Source: JAGWNR01 sp964565685 (lineage in GTDB: Bacteria > Patescibacteriota > Minisyncoccia > Phycocordibacterales > PALSA-1337). From it: a DNA stretch of 35,667 bases. The translations under genes were made by a program, and so were the position numbers. The notes under the pieces are model-generated. The model was not told where the DNA came from. It saw nothing but the letters and a program-made list of their open reading frames with translations, and ran no database searches. The stretch covers positions 1 through 35,667 of the forward strand of contig CAZMFR010000009.1 in assembly GCA_964565685.1 (NCBI GenBank). Reading direction: 5' to 3'. Numbering within the stretch: the first letter of the stretch is position 1; each line of letters opens with the position of its first letter. Positions 1-7,457 of this stretch are shown here, piece by piece.

Positions 1-1
1 G

Positions 2-55
2 CGTCGAGTTACTATTATCAACAAGAGAGTGTCCTACTTAAGGGGTAACTGGAGG
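2..55 (+). repeat. Left copy of contig-terminal inverted repeat
   Basis: Fifty-four bases match the reverse complement of 35614-35667 with no mismatch that I can see. The repeat stops abruptly at AACTGGAGG on this side and at the mirrored CCTCCAGTT on the other. Two inverted copies at contig ends fit a contig that breaks inside two copies of one dispersed repeat, such as the end of an insertion sequence, with the shared length set by the assembler's k-mer. No transposase gene is visible, so the repeat's identity is not established. Confidence 0.85.
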
Positions 56-91
56 CAACCGAAAGACTCTAAGAATATACATCAAAGCGGC

Positions 92-119
92 TTGAAAATC
101 AAGAGGTGAAGTGTATACT
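92..119 (+). promoter_or_regulatory. Leaderless promoter of phosphatase pseudogene
   Basis: TTGAAA (92-97), a 16-bp spacer and TATACT (114-119), preceded by TG. The ATG of the phosphatase reading frame lies 6 nt after the -10 box, so the transcript should begin at or next to the start codon. Confidence 0.6.
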
Positions 120-187
120 TTGCGTATGTCTACAACCCTCATCTTTGAAGCCCACGGCACGACGTTCGACAACGAGGCCCACCCAGT

Positions 188-209
188 AGGCGAATCTGCT
201 GATTCGCCT
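188..209 (+). repeat. Palindromic insertion 1 in phosphatase gene
   Basis: A 9-bp perfect stem (AGGCGAATC/GATTCGCCT) closes the loop TGCT. It follows ACCCAGTAGG (181-190), which recurs in reverse orientation at 349-358 beside the second palindrome. The reading frame shifts by one base across it. Confidence 0.7.
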
Positions 210-330
210 GTCATCGGGCTGGAACGACGTGGCGCTGTCGCCCTTGGGCGAGCAGCAATCGCGGGAGATGGGCGAACGGTACAAGGACGACCATTTCGAC
301 GCCGTCTTCACCTCGGACCTCTCGCGCGCC

Positions 331-346
331 TGATTCAGTAGAATCA
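331..346 (+). repeat. Palindromic insertion 2 in phosphatase gene
   Basis: TGATTC-AGTA-GAATCA hairpin. Read on the minus strand, it is preceded by CCCAGTAGG, as copy 1 is on the plus strand, so the two copies lie in opposite orientation. The phosphatase frame shifts again here. Confidence 0.7.
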
Positions 347-422
347 CCTACTGGGTATCGTTCGGCAGAGATCGGCTTTGGCGACCGATGGCCGATCATC
401 CGCGACAAAGCGGCCCAAGGCA

Positions 423-471
423 TGAATCTGCTGATTCACTTGCGCGTCCCCAGGACGATTCTGCTGAATCG
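423..471 (+). repeat. Paired palindromic insertion 3/4 in phosphatase gene
   Basis: Two hairpins, TGAATC-TGCT-GATTCA (423-438) and CGATTC-TGCT-GAATCG (456-471), lie 17 bp apart. The second is preceded by CCCAGGA, close to the CCCAGTAGG next to copies 1 and 2. Together they replace a short stretch between the third and fourth phosphatase segments. Confidence 0.7.
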
Positions 472-758
472 AGTGCGACTATGGCGACCTCACCCAAAAG
501 CCGAGCGAACTCGTCGACGCCGAAAAGCCCGGCCGCCTCCATGTTCCGTTCGTCAATGGCGAGAGCTATGACCAAACCCTCGCGCGCATGAAGTCCTTTC
601 TCGATGACCTCTAGCGCGATTATGCCGGCAAGCGAGTCATGGTCATCGGCCACCGCGCCACCCAATACGCCATCCAGCATATCGTCGAGGGAACTCCGTA
701 TGAAAAGCTCGTCACCACGCACTTCAAATGGCAGCCAGGGTGGAGTTATGAGGTGTGA

Positions 759-764
759 TAAAAT
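759..764 (+). promoter_or_regulatory. Extended -10 box, leaderless start of 65-aa gene
   Basis: TGA-TAAAAT lies 6 nt before ATG 771. It overlaps the end of the phosphatase pseudogene. No convincing -35 box is seen. Confidence 0.5.
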
Positions 765-770
765 AAACCT

Positions 771-968
771 ATGACCAAGTTAACAAAACAACAAATTGAA
801 AGGCAAGATTTCGTAGACAATGAGATTTTTGGTTTGCTACAAAGACTTTCTCCGAAAGCAAGTTCAATGGAATGGAATATTGAAGCAATCGGTGCTGTTC
901 GAGATACGATACAGGAACAGATTGTTAATAAACAACCGGATATGAGCGAAATGGAGTTTTATCCTTAG
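771..968 (+). CDS. Hypothetical 65-aa protein
   Basis: I do not recognise this small acidic, helix-rich protein. It starts MTKLTKQQIERQDFVDNEIFGLLQRLSP and ends SEMEFYP, and it has no membrane segment, signal peptide or cysteine. The ATG follows an extended -10 box by 6 nt, which supports both the start and the reality of the gene. It sits 54 bp upstream of a restriction-modification operon and shares its AT-rich composition, unlike the GC-rich pseudogene before it. It may be an accessory or control protein of that system, but this rests only on position. It lacks an obvious helix-turn-helix, so it is not a typical C protein. Confidence 0.6.
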   Translation: MTKLTKQQIERQDFVDNEIFGLLQRLSPKASSMEWNIEAIGAVRDTIQEQIVNKQPDMSEMEFYP

Positions 969-986
969 CTTTTCAACTTTTACGTA

Positions 987-1015
987 TTTTGCCAATGTCT
1001 CTTTTGTGGTAAAAT
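987..1015 (+). promoter_or_regulatory. Leaderless promoter of RM methyltransferase
   Basis: Extended -10 TGG-TAAAAT (1007-1015) lies 7 nt before ATG 1023. The likely -35 is TTTTGC (987-992) with a 17-bp spacer; TTGCCA at 989 would give 15. Confidence 0.5.
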
Positions 1016-1022
1016 AGGAGTA

Positions 1023-1877
1023 ATGAAGCCTATTACTACTAACATAATTTTTGGAGATTCAAAGGAAAAGTTGAGGGAAATCCCTGACAATTCTGTTGAT
1101 TTGATCATAACTTCGCCTCCATATGCGGATAGCCGTGTAAATACATATGGCGGGATAAAACCAGACAAATATGTCGAGTGGTTTTTACCAATATCGTCAG
1201 AAATGTTGAGAGTTTTAAAGCCGACAGGCACTTTTGTCTTGAACATAAAGGAAAAAGTAGTGGACGGTGAACGCCATACGTATGTTATTGAACTCATTTT
1301 AGCTTTGCGAAAGCAGGGGTGGTTTTGGACCGAAGAATTCGTTTGGCACAAAAAAAATTCTTTTCCCGGCAAGTGGCCTAATCGTTTTCGAGATTCATGG
1401 GAACGGCTTTTGCAGTTCAATAAAACGAAAACTTTCAATATGTACCAAGAAGAAGTTATGGTGCCAATGGGTGACTGGGCAAAAAGTAGGTTAAAGAAGT
1501 TAAGCGAGACAGATCTCATCAGAGATGAATCAAAAGTGAGTAGCGGCTTCGGTAAACGTATTGCTAACTGGGTAAATCGAGAAAAGGCATACCCAAACAA
1601 TGTTCTTCATCTTGCTACAGAGTGTGGAAACAAGAACCACAGCGCTGTTTTTCCAGAAGCTTTACCGGAATGGTTTATAAAGCTTTTTACAAAAGATGGT
1701 GACACTGTCCTTGATCCATTTCTTGGTTCAGGGACGACCAGCCGCGTAGCAAAAAGACTTGGAAGAAACTCGATTGGCATTGAGGTCTTGAAGGAGTATT
1801 ATGATAATGCTGTCGAAAATATTAACAATAAGAACGATATTAGCTCTCTCGTAGTGGAGATGCGGCAACCAGTATGA
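1023..1877 (+). CDS. Type II DNA methyltransferase (SPPY, beta-class order)
   Basis: This is a site-specific DNA amino-methyltransferase of 284 aa. Catalytic motif IV (TSPPY, residues 30-34) comes before the SAM-binding motif I (DPFLGSGTT, about residues 234-242), the permuted order of beta-class enzymes. SPPY is typical of N4-cytosine methylases, although N6-adenine cannot be excluded from the motif alone. Its stop overlaps the next gene's start by four bases (ATGA), so methylase and nuclease are translationally coupled. It would protect host sites from the restriction enzyme encoded next. The target sequence cannot be read from the protein. Confidence 0.9.
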   Translation: MKPITTNIIFGDSKEKLREIPDNSVDLIITSPPYADSRVNTYGGIKPDKYVEWFLPISSEMLRVLKPTGTFVLNIKEKVVDGERHTYVIELILALRKQGWFWTEEFVWHKKNSFPGKWPNRFRDSWERLLQFNKTKTFNMYQEEVMVPMGDWAKSRLKKLSETDLIRDESKVSSGFGKRIANWVNREKAYPNNVLHLATECGNKNHSAVFPEALPEWFIKLFTKDGDTVLDPFLGSGTTSRVAKRLGRNSIGIEVLKEYYDNAVENINNKNDISSLVVEMRQPV

Positions 1878-2602
1878 GTAAATTAAACCTGCAAGATGTG
1901 ACAGATTATGTTGAGAAAAACATTGGCAGTTTTCATGCGGCGCGTTTGCAGGCATTGTCAGGACTTGGTTTGAAAAAAATCTTACAAAGAAAAAATCCTT
2001 ATCTTTTCAAAGCGAAAAATATTTTGACATCAGGGGCATTGGTTACAACTTTACTTGATGCGCATCTATCTTCACAGGAGGAAACGATGTTCGGACAATT
2101 TTTGGAAGAATTGGCGATTTTTATCTGCGGAAAAGTCTACAAAGGCAAGAAATCTGCAGCAGAAGGTATAGATTTGGAATTTACTAAAGGTGCAGTGAAA
2201 TACATAGTCGCCATTAAATCTGGTCCGAATTGGGGTAATAGCAGTCAGATCAGAAAAATGGAAGACGATTTTGGCAGAGCGAAACGTGTTCTCGGTACGA
2301 ATACTTCCAAGACGAATATCGTAGCTGTTAATGGTTGTTGCTATGGGCGAGAGAACCAGCCGGATAAAGGTAGTTATTTAAAGTATTGCGGACAAGCGTT
2401 TTGGGAGTTTATTTCTGGTAATCAAGATTTGTATATTGAGATTGTCGAACCGCTTGGTCACAAAGCAAAGGAAAAGAATGACGAATTTCAAAAAGCTTAC
2501 GCACAGATTATCAATAACTTTACGTCAGAATTTAGCAAAGAATTTTGCACAAAAGGACACATTGATTGGCAGAAAATTGTGGAGCTAAATTCTAAGAAAT
2601 AA
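1874..2602 (+). CDS. PmeII-like type II restriction endonuclease
   Basis: A 242-aa protein that I match from memory to the PmeII family of type II restriction endonucleases. Supporting stretches are NPYLFKAKNIL (about 38-48), FGQFLEELAIF and SGPNWGNSS. The probable PD-(D/E)XK core is GIDLEF followed by YIVAIKSGPNWGN, giving an acidic residue and the xxK motif at about residues 98-115. The gene begins inside the last codons of the methyltransferase, as in a coupled restriction-modification pair. No zinc finger or specificity subunit is present. The family call is from recalled similarity, so the nuclease function is more certain than the subfamily. Confidence 0.75.
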   Translation: MSKLNLQDVTDYVEKNIGSFHAARLQALSGLGLKKILQRKNPYLFKAKNILTSGALVTTLLDAHLSSQEETMFGQFLEELAIFICGKVYKGKKSAAEGIDLEFTKGAVKYIVAIKSGPNWGNSSQIRKMEDDFGRAKRVLGTNTSKTNIVAVNGCCYGRENQPDKGSYLKYCGQAFWEFISGNQDLYIEIVEPLGHKAKEKNDEFQKAYAQIINNFTSEFSKEFCTKGHIDWQKIVELNSKK

Positions 2603-2610
2603 GATAAAGA

Positions 2611-3651
2611 ATGAAATATATATGTATCGATTCAAACATCTATAGGAACATATTCTCACCATCCGAGAGTTTTTCTGATGAAATTAAAGACTCTATACTT
2701 GAACTAATTGATAAAAATAAAATATCTTTACTTCTTCCAGTGCAAGTTAAGCAAGAAGTTGAACGTAACAGGTTTTCAAGTTGGTACGAGTCTTCGTTAT
2801 CAGACTTTACCCAAAAGATTAAGAAGAAAGAAGAAGAAATTGAAGCTGTAAAACTCAAATATACTAGTTATAAGGCTCACTCTGCCTTAATAAAAGATAT
2901 CCTAAAATCTAAAAAGGAATTAGAGAAAATAATACGAGATCTAAAGAGTCGTTTTAAGAGCAAAAGAAGTAGAGCTAATCAGACCTTGAAAGATATTTTC
3001 GATAAAGCAGTAATCGTTGGTGAGTCTACAGAGATAATAGATAGAGCGGACACACGAACTAAGAAAAGAAATCCACCTAGAGATAGTGAAGGTTACTACG
3101 GAGATGCAATCATATGGGAATCCCTACTTCAATATTTTAGGAATCGTGATAATGGATCTGACGAACTGGTCTTAATTTCAAATGATAAAACCGCCTGGGG
3201 CACTGACGGGTTAGATTTATGGTTGGAAGATGAATGGAAAAAAGAGGCAAAGTGTAAAATAAAACTTGCCTATGCTATTTCAGAGGTGCCAGAACTCGCG
3301 AAGGAAAAACAAGAGAAGATGAAACAAGCTGAGACTGATAGTCTTAAAGAGAACCTCATCAACGATTTCATAAATAGCGGAAGTTTTATTGATGCTGGAC
3401 ATAATGCTGATAAATTACTGACCATAAAGAATAAACTTACTAAAGATGATTTTGAGAAAATTATAAGCGGCAGTTTAAAGAACCATGAGATATTTGGATC
3501 TTTCTTTACACCTGCTCCTCTCAAACAATTAGTTTCAGATAAGGGTGAATTTGTTAACAGTGAAATTGAAAACATAGACGATAAACTTTGGGAAGAATTC
3601 AATAAAAGGTTTGAATTTGGATTATTTAGGATAAAAGACATTCCGTTCTGA
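2611..3651 (+). CDS. PIN-like nuclease domain protein
   Basis: The 346-aa protein has a PIN-type nuclease fold at its N-terminus. The likely metal ligands are D7 (CIDSNIYRN), E49/E51 (VKQEVERN), D165 (YYGDAIIWES) and D192 (LISNDKTAW). A charged coiled-coil insertion of about 60 residues (68-130) splits the domain, as in the DUF4935/PIN_12 group. The C-terminal 130 residues are unassigned. It begins 8 bp after the restriction endonuclease on the same strand and is probably part of that operon. PIN proteins usually cut RNA; here it may be an RNase effector that travels with the RM genes, which is inference from context. The start is ATG 2611. Confidence 0.7.
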   Translation: MKYICIDSNIYRNIFSPSESFSDEIKDSILELIDKNKISLLLPVQVKQEVERNRFSSWYESSLSDFTQKIKKKEEEIEAVKLKYTSYKAHSALIKDILKSKKELEKIIRDLKSRFKSKRSRANQTLKDIFDKAVIVGESTEIIDRADTRTKKRNPPRDSEGYYGDAIIWESLLQYFRNRDNGSDELVLISNDKTAWGTDGLDLWLEDEWKKEAKCKIKLAYAISEVPELAKEKQEKMKQAETDSLKENLINDFINSGSFIDAGHNADKLLTIKNKLTKDDFEKIISGSLKNHEIFGSFFTPAPLKQLVSDKGEFVNSEIENIDDKLWEEFNKRFEFGLFRIKDIPF

Positions 3652-3664
3652 ATAGTGAACACTC

Positions 3665-3693
3665 GTTCCATATTTTGTTTCAAAGAGTATAAT
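3665..3693 (+). promoter_or_regulatory. Leaderless promoter of rarA
   Basis: GTTCCA (3665-3670), a 17-bp spacer and a perfect TATAAT (3688-3693), 7 nt before the rarA ATG. Confidence 0.65.
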
Positions 3694-3700
3694 ACTCAAT

Positions 3701-4861
3701 ATGGAACCCCTCGCAAATAAAATCCGCCCGCAGACGCTCCGGGACTTCGTCGGTCAGGAGCATTTGGTCGGCCCTGGCAAACCGCTCCGCAAAGCCATCG
3801 AGGACAAGCATTTGCTGTCTTTTGTGCTGTGGGGCCCGCCAGGCACGGGCAAGACGACGATCGCCAGGATCTATGCAAAAGCAGTCAATGCCAGAATCTA
3901 TGAATTGTCCGCCGTTTCGGCAGGGAAAGAAGATATACGAAAGATCATCGATGAACCTGACACGTTGCTCGAAGGGCGACCGAAAGTGCTGTTCCTCGAC
4001 GAGATACACCGCTTCAACAAGGCCCAGCAGGATTTTCTCTTGCCCTATGTCGAATCAGGCCGCCTCACCCTCATTGGCGCGACGACCGAGAATCCGAGCT
4101 TTGAGGTCATTCCCGCGCTTCTCTCGCGCTGTCGTGTCTTCGTCCTGCAGTCCTTGTCCGAGGCGGACATCAAGGCCATCGTCAAGAGGACCAAGATAAA
4201 AGTGGGCAAGGACATCCTCGAATGGCTGGCTTCACTCGCAAACGGCGACGCGCGTATCGCCATCACGGCAATCGAGAACTGCCAGCGACTGTATGGACCC
4301 ATCACTCTAGAAAATCTGAAGAATACCTTTGAGCATTCCTTCATCCGCTTCGACAAGAAAGGCGAGGAGCACTACGACACCATCAGCGCCTTCATCAAGA
4401 GCATGCGCGCCGGAGACGCTGACGCCGCCATCTACTATCTGGCGCGTATGCTGGAAGGCGGCGAAGACCCGAAATTCATCGCGAGGCGCATGGTCGTGTT
4501 CGCGAGCGAAGATATCGGCCTGGCTCAGCCGACCGCCCTCGTCGTCGCCAACGCCGTCTTTGCCGCTGTAGAATATATCGGTTTGCCCGAATGCCGCGAG
4601 AACCTCGCCCACGGCGTATGCTACCTTGCCCTCGCCGCCAAAGACCGCTCGGCATACAACGCATACATGGAAGCTTTGAGCGATGTAAAGAAGACAGGGA
4701 ATTTGCCGATCCCTCTTAAAATAAGAAACGCGCCGACGAAACTGATGAAGGATCTGAATTATGGAAAAGGATATGAGAAGTATCCAAAGAAGCCTGGCGC
4801 AGCCGAAGACAGCTATTTGCCGGAGAAACTGAAGGGGAAGAAATACTTGAAGAGGAAATAG
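3701..4861 (+). CDS. rarA: Replication-associated recombination protein A
   Basis: RarA (MgsA) is a clamp-loader-like AAA+ ATPase that acts at stalled replication forks and is related to eukaryotic WRNIP1. Visible motifs are Walker A GPPGTGKT (45-52), Walker B LFLDEI (97-102) followed by HRFNKAQQD, sensor 1 (GATTENPSF) and the C-terminal tetramerisation region (GGEDPKFIARRMVVFASEDIG). At 386 aa it is slightly shorter than typical homologues (about 430-450), with a shortened N-terminus. The perfect TATAAT 7 nt upstream supports ATG 3701 and a leaderless mRNA. Base composition rises sharply in GC from the preceding defence genes, so this marks the return to the ancestral chromosome. Confidence 0.95.
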   Translation: MEPLANKIRPQTLRDFVGQEHLVGPGKPLRKAIEDKHLLSFVLWGPPGTGKTTIARIYAKAVNARIYELSAVSAGKEDIRKIIDEPDTLLEGRPKVLFLDEIHRFNKAQQDFLLPYVESGRLTLIGATTENPSFEVIPALLSRCRVFVLQSLSEADIKAIVKRTKIKVGKDILEWLASLANGDARIAITAIENCQRLYGPITLENLKNTFEHSFIRFDKKGEEHYDTISAFIKSMRAGDADAAIYYLARMLEGGEDPKFIARRMVVFASEDIGLAQPTALVVANAVFAAVEYIGLPECRENLAHGVCYLALAAKDRSAYNAYMEALSDVKKTGNLPIPLKIRNAPTKLMKDLNYGKGYEKYPKKPGAAEDSYLPEKLKGKKYLKRK

Positions 4862-4885
4862 ATATTAGAAAATTCGTAAACATGC

Positions 4886-4891
4886 TATTAT
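4886..4891 (+). promoter_or_regulatory. Extended -10 box before 335-aa gene
   Basis: TGC-TATTAT, 12 nt before ATG 4904, so a leader of about 5 nt is expected. Confidence 0.45.
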
Positions 4892-4903
4892 CAAAGCATC
4901 CTA

Positions 4904-5911
4904 ATGTTTTCAGAAAAAGAACCAAAACTAACATCTGAAACCGCTGAAGGCGCAGAAATGCGCGAAGAAGCATCTTTGTCTGAACGCCGCATAGAAGATA
5001 GACATGGATATCTTATCCCTGAGAGCGCTATCAGTAAGATTATGTCATCTTCAATAAGGAGGTTTTTCCCGTACATCGATCTCATAAAAGAAAGAAAACT
5101 CGACGATGATTTTTATCAAGCTCTTGCTAGGTTAACTGTTGAGATCAATGAAGAGTTCAATTGTGTATATGGCATAGATATCATCAAGAATGAGCGCATC
5201 GAATTCACTCCAGAACAATTCGATTTTATATACAAGAAGCTCCACAGGTCATTGATGCTTTTCTTGAGAGAGAATGGTCTTGGATCATCTGATCTTGAAC
5301 GTATGGAAAGTATTGAAGGGCTTGTTGCAGAATCTGGTTATGATGATAGCGATGGATCGAACGCCGACAAGCTAAAGGTACTTGCTGACAACAGAGGGAT
5401 CGATCAACCAGACGACATGATAAAGGCATACATTGAGAAGGGACATGCTGCAATTATGGAGTCCAAACTCGATGAAGACAAGAAAGCCCATTTCATGGAG
5501 CTGTTCGATTCGCTCATAAAGCATGGCTCAGCTTATTTTGATGTAATACAAAAGCAAAAGAAAAATGTCGTTAAAGATATCGCCAGCGAACTCGGTTCTG
5601 ACAGCAATCAGACAGCCGAGGACCTGAGAGACCTTGTGAGCATTATCAGGGATCGCTGGAATGTAAAAAGCGAAACCGACCTAGTATTTACCGGAAGTTC
5701 GATGTATGGGGTCAAAGAGTCACAAAAACCTGTTTGGTTCGATGTGCCGCTCGATAAACCTACCAGCGAACAGATTGAAATAATAAAAAAAACTATCGGT
5801 TTTACCGAAGATGACATGAAAACAAGGCGGACGGTGCCGTATACTCTCTTAAAAAGAGCCAAAGAAAACGGAGGTAAATGTTATTTTTTTCCTGGTTACC
5901 ATAAAAAATAA
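4904..5911 (+). CDS. Hypothetical 335-aa protein
   Basis: I do not recognise this protein. It is soluble, rich in acidic and basic residues and mostly helical by eye, with no cysteine motif, membrane segment or signal peptide. The first 30 residues are low-complexity and acidic. A serine/aspartate-rich linker (about 145-155, GYDDSDGSNAD) separates two helical halves. The C-terminal 60 residues (SSMYGVKESQKPVWFDVPLDKPTSEQIEIIKK) look like a separate small domain. It lies alone downstream of rarA with its own -10 box, and composition matches the chromosome. Nothing in the sequence or context gives a function. Confidence 0.75.
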   Translation: MFSEKEPKLTSETAEGAEMREEASLSERRIEDRHGYLIPESAISKIMSSSIRRFFPYIDLIKERKLDDDFYQALARLTVEINEEFNCVYGIDIIKNERIEFTPEQFDFIYKKLHRSLMLFLRENGLGSSDLERMESIEGLVAESGYDDSDGSNADKLKVLADNRGIDQPDDMIKAYIEKGHAAIMESKLDEDKKAHFMELFDSLIKHGSAYFDVIQKQKKNVVKDIASELGSDSNQTAEDLRDLVSIIRDRWNVKSETDLVFTGSSMYGVKESQKPVWFDVPLDKPTSEQIEIIKKTIGFTEDDMKTRRTVPYTLLKRAKENGGKCYFFPGYHKK

Positions 5912-6207
5912 ATATTCCAAAAAGACTTGACAAGTAGCATTTAGGTATGCTATGGCTACGCTAGCCAAGCACTTTGACGAATCAATTTGCCCAGCGAGGG
6001 CGTTTGGTCGGCGCTTTTTTCTTGGATAAATTGAAAGGGAAGAAATATAAGATCTTGCCTGTATAACAAAAAATGGGAGGGGTGGGCTGTAAAGTCTCAT
6101 AGGATTTGGCATTCTAATTATTGGATTAAAATTTAATCCAATCCTAAAGTATGCGAAAACGACGAGTCAACCATCAAAGGATTTCAAATTTACTACTATA
6201 CATCGCA
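5912..6207. other. Intergenic region with a promoter and hairpins
   Basis: This 296-bp gap has a plus-strand promoter-like pair, TTGACA (5927-5932) and TGC-TATGGC (5948-5956), 18 bp apart. A hairpin TGGCTA-CGC-TAGCCA (5953-5967) overlaps the expected transcript start. A run of six T follows GGTCGGCGC near 6015-6020. A short untranslated transcript is possible. No reading frame of interest is seen. A conserved 23-bp palindrome lies at 6120-6142. Confidence 0.35.
6120..6142. repeat. 23-bp palindrome, copy 1
   Basis: Perfect 11-bp arms (ATTGGATTAAA and complement) around one central base. The same outer arms, ATTGGATT/AATCCAAT, with exactly the same total length occur at 26624-26646 and 26749-26771, all between genes. 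Confidence 0.7.
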
Positions 6208-7200
6208 CTAGCTTTTTCGAGAGGTTAGCGCTTTTTTATTTACGAGGAAGGATCTGACCCATTCGGTGGCTTTCTTTTTATCGGCCGGATCGAACCATTT
6301 TATCTTCTTGTTCCTCTTCCACCAAACCATCTGGCGTTTGGCGTAATGCCATATCTCTGTATCCAGTTTCTCGACGAGCTCTTCATTCGATATTTTTTCT
6401 TGCAGATATCTAGCCAGATAGCGGTACTCTAGACCGAGCTCTTCCATGCGTTTCCATGAAAGCCCGCGCGCGTGGAGGCATCGCGCTTCATCCACCATTC
6501 CAGCGTCGATACGATTCACCAGACGAGCGTGTATCCTCTTTCTCAATTCATCGCGGCTCGGTTTGATTCCTATAAAAACCGTGCTATATTTTCCACAGAG
6601 GAGTGGCGTCATCGACCGCTTACCGCTGGTTTTTGCTGGCAAAACGGACCCGTCGTTTATCCAAGGGTAGCCCTTGGATTTTGATACAGCAGCTATTTCA
6701 ATGGCTCTGATTATCCGTCTGGCGTTTTTTCTCTCGGAATCGCTTTTTGAAATGGCTTTTGCCCGCTTTTGGTCTAGCTTTTTCAGGATAAGCAGAAGCT
6801 GTGAGCACGATTTCTTTGCCATCCTTTTTCTCAGGTCTTCGTTTGGCGGCACATCTGGAAACGGATCATCATCCAAGGCGGCGTTTATATAAAAACCGGT
6901 GCCGCCGCAGATCATCGGCGTTTTTTCTCTTGAAAATATCTCATCGATCGCTCTGCGAGCGAGGATGCGGTATTCTCCGGCACTGAATCTATTTTTTGGG
7001 TTTGCGACGTCGAGCAAATGGTGCCGAATCCCTCGCATCTCTTGTCCTGTGATCTTGCCGGTGCCGATATCTAATCCACGGTAGACTTGGCGCGAATCGG
7101 CTGAAATGATCTCTCCGTTGAATTTTCTTGCAAGGGAAACCGCCAAGTCGCTCTTGCCGCTAGCAGTTGGACCGACTACGATCAGGATCTTTTTCTTCAT
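6208..7200 (-). CDS. miaA: tRNA dimethylallyltransferase
   Basis: MiaA transfers dimethylallyl from DMAPP to N6 of A37 in tRNAs that read codons beginning with U. The P-loop GPTASGKS (10-17) opens the protein, followed by the conserved SADSRQVYRGLDIGTGK, the HLLD motif and CGGTGFYI. The C-terminal half has the expected GLEYRYLARYL and KRQMVWWKRN. I place the start at ATG 7200 (MKKKILIVVG), where family alignments begin. The frame is open to 7356, but that extension is a duplicated tRNA-end segment. The tRNA-Leu gene lies upstream on the same strand and may be cotranscribed. At 330 aa the length is normal. Confidence 0.93.
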   Translation of the reverse strand: MKKKILIVVGPTASGKSDLAVSLARKFNGEIISADSRQVYRGLDIGTGKITGQEMRGIRHHLLDVANPKNRFSAGEYRILARRAIDEIFSREKTPMICGGTGFYINAALDDDPFPDVPPNEDLRKRMAKKSCSQLLLILKKLDQKRAKAISKSDSERKNARRIIRAIEIAAVSKSKGYPWINDGSVLPAKTSGKRSMTPLLCGKYSTVFIGIKPSRDELRKRIHARLVNRIDAGMVDEARCLHARGLSWKRMEELGLEYRYLARYLQEKISNEELVEKLDTEIWHYAKRQMVWWKRNKKIKWFDPADKKKATEWVRSFLVNKKALTSRKS

Positions 7201-7201
7201 T

Positions 7202-7358
7202 TGTGCCGGGAAGAGGGCTTGGTCACGGATAATTTTCTCGCCGTCGCTCGAAAATTTCCTCGACCCCTCCTCGCGGCCTCGCTTGCTAGCTCGGCATCGC
7301 TCCGGCTGTTCAAGTCCGATACGCATTGCTCCGCAATGCTCTGTATGTAGTTTCATAA
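7202..7358. repeat. 157-bp insertion bounded by tRNA-Leu 3'-end repeat
   Basis: TGTGCCGGGAAGAGG followed by RCTTG occurs at 7202-7221 and again at 7359-7378, where it is the 3' end of the tRNA-Leu gene. Both copies are preceded by TTCAT, which is the miaA start codon region in the first. The 157-bp period contains a hairpin with arms GGTC...GACC around ATTTTC...GAAAAT (about 7221-7266) and a perfect GCATTGC/GCAATGC hairpin (7323-7339). The layout looks like a small element that duplicated the tRNA end on insertion. Confidence 0.6.
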
Positions 7359-7360
7359 TG

Positions 7361-7442
7361 TGCCGGGAAGAGGACTTGAACCTCCATGGATTGCTCCGCT
7401 TGCTCCTAAAGCAAGTGCGTCTGCCAATTTCGCCATCCCGGC
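7361..7442 (-). tRNA. tRNA-Leu (anticodon UAG)
   Basis: Class II tRNA of 82 nt. The acceptor stem is GCCGGGA/TCCCGGC with discriminator A. The anticodon stem CTTGC/GCAAG encloses TTTAGGA, giving anticodon TAG. A long variable arm and a T-arm with GGTTCAAGTCC are present. CCA is not encoded. Confidence 0.93.
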
Positions 7443-7457
7443 ATTTTTCAAACTTGT

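Larger units (their letters stand above)
126..758 (+). pseudogene. Broken histidine phosphatase family protein
   Basis: Four collinear segments rebuild a histidine-phosphatase (phosphoglycerate-mutase-like) protein. The first starts at ATG 126 with LIFEAHGTTFDNEAH, where EAHG replaces the usual RHG. The second (226-330) reads DVALSPLGEQQSREMGER...FTSDLSRA. The third (368-409) reads EIGFGDRWPIIRDK. The fourth (471-758) reads ECDYGDLTQKP and later VMVIGHRATQYA, which holds the second catalytic His. The segments lie in frames 0, 1, 2 and 0, and each break coincides with an inserted palindrome. There is also an in-frame TAG at 612. The high-GC coding sequence contrasts with the AT-rich genes that follow. 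The promoter and the coding signal between breaks are well preserved, so inactivation looks recent. Confidence 0.8.

Noticed and set aside
1023..3651. Alternative genetic code with TGA read as Gly or Trp, as in some CPR groups
   Set aside because: TGA ends the methyltransferase, the PIN protein and others exactly at family lengths, so it is a normal stop.
7201..7356. N-terminal extension of miaA (52 codons, start at 7356)
   Set aside because: The added residues are encoded by a duplicated tRNA-Leu end and palindromes; family members start at the P-loop strand, as ATG 7200 does.
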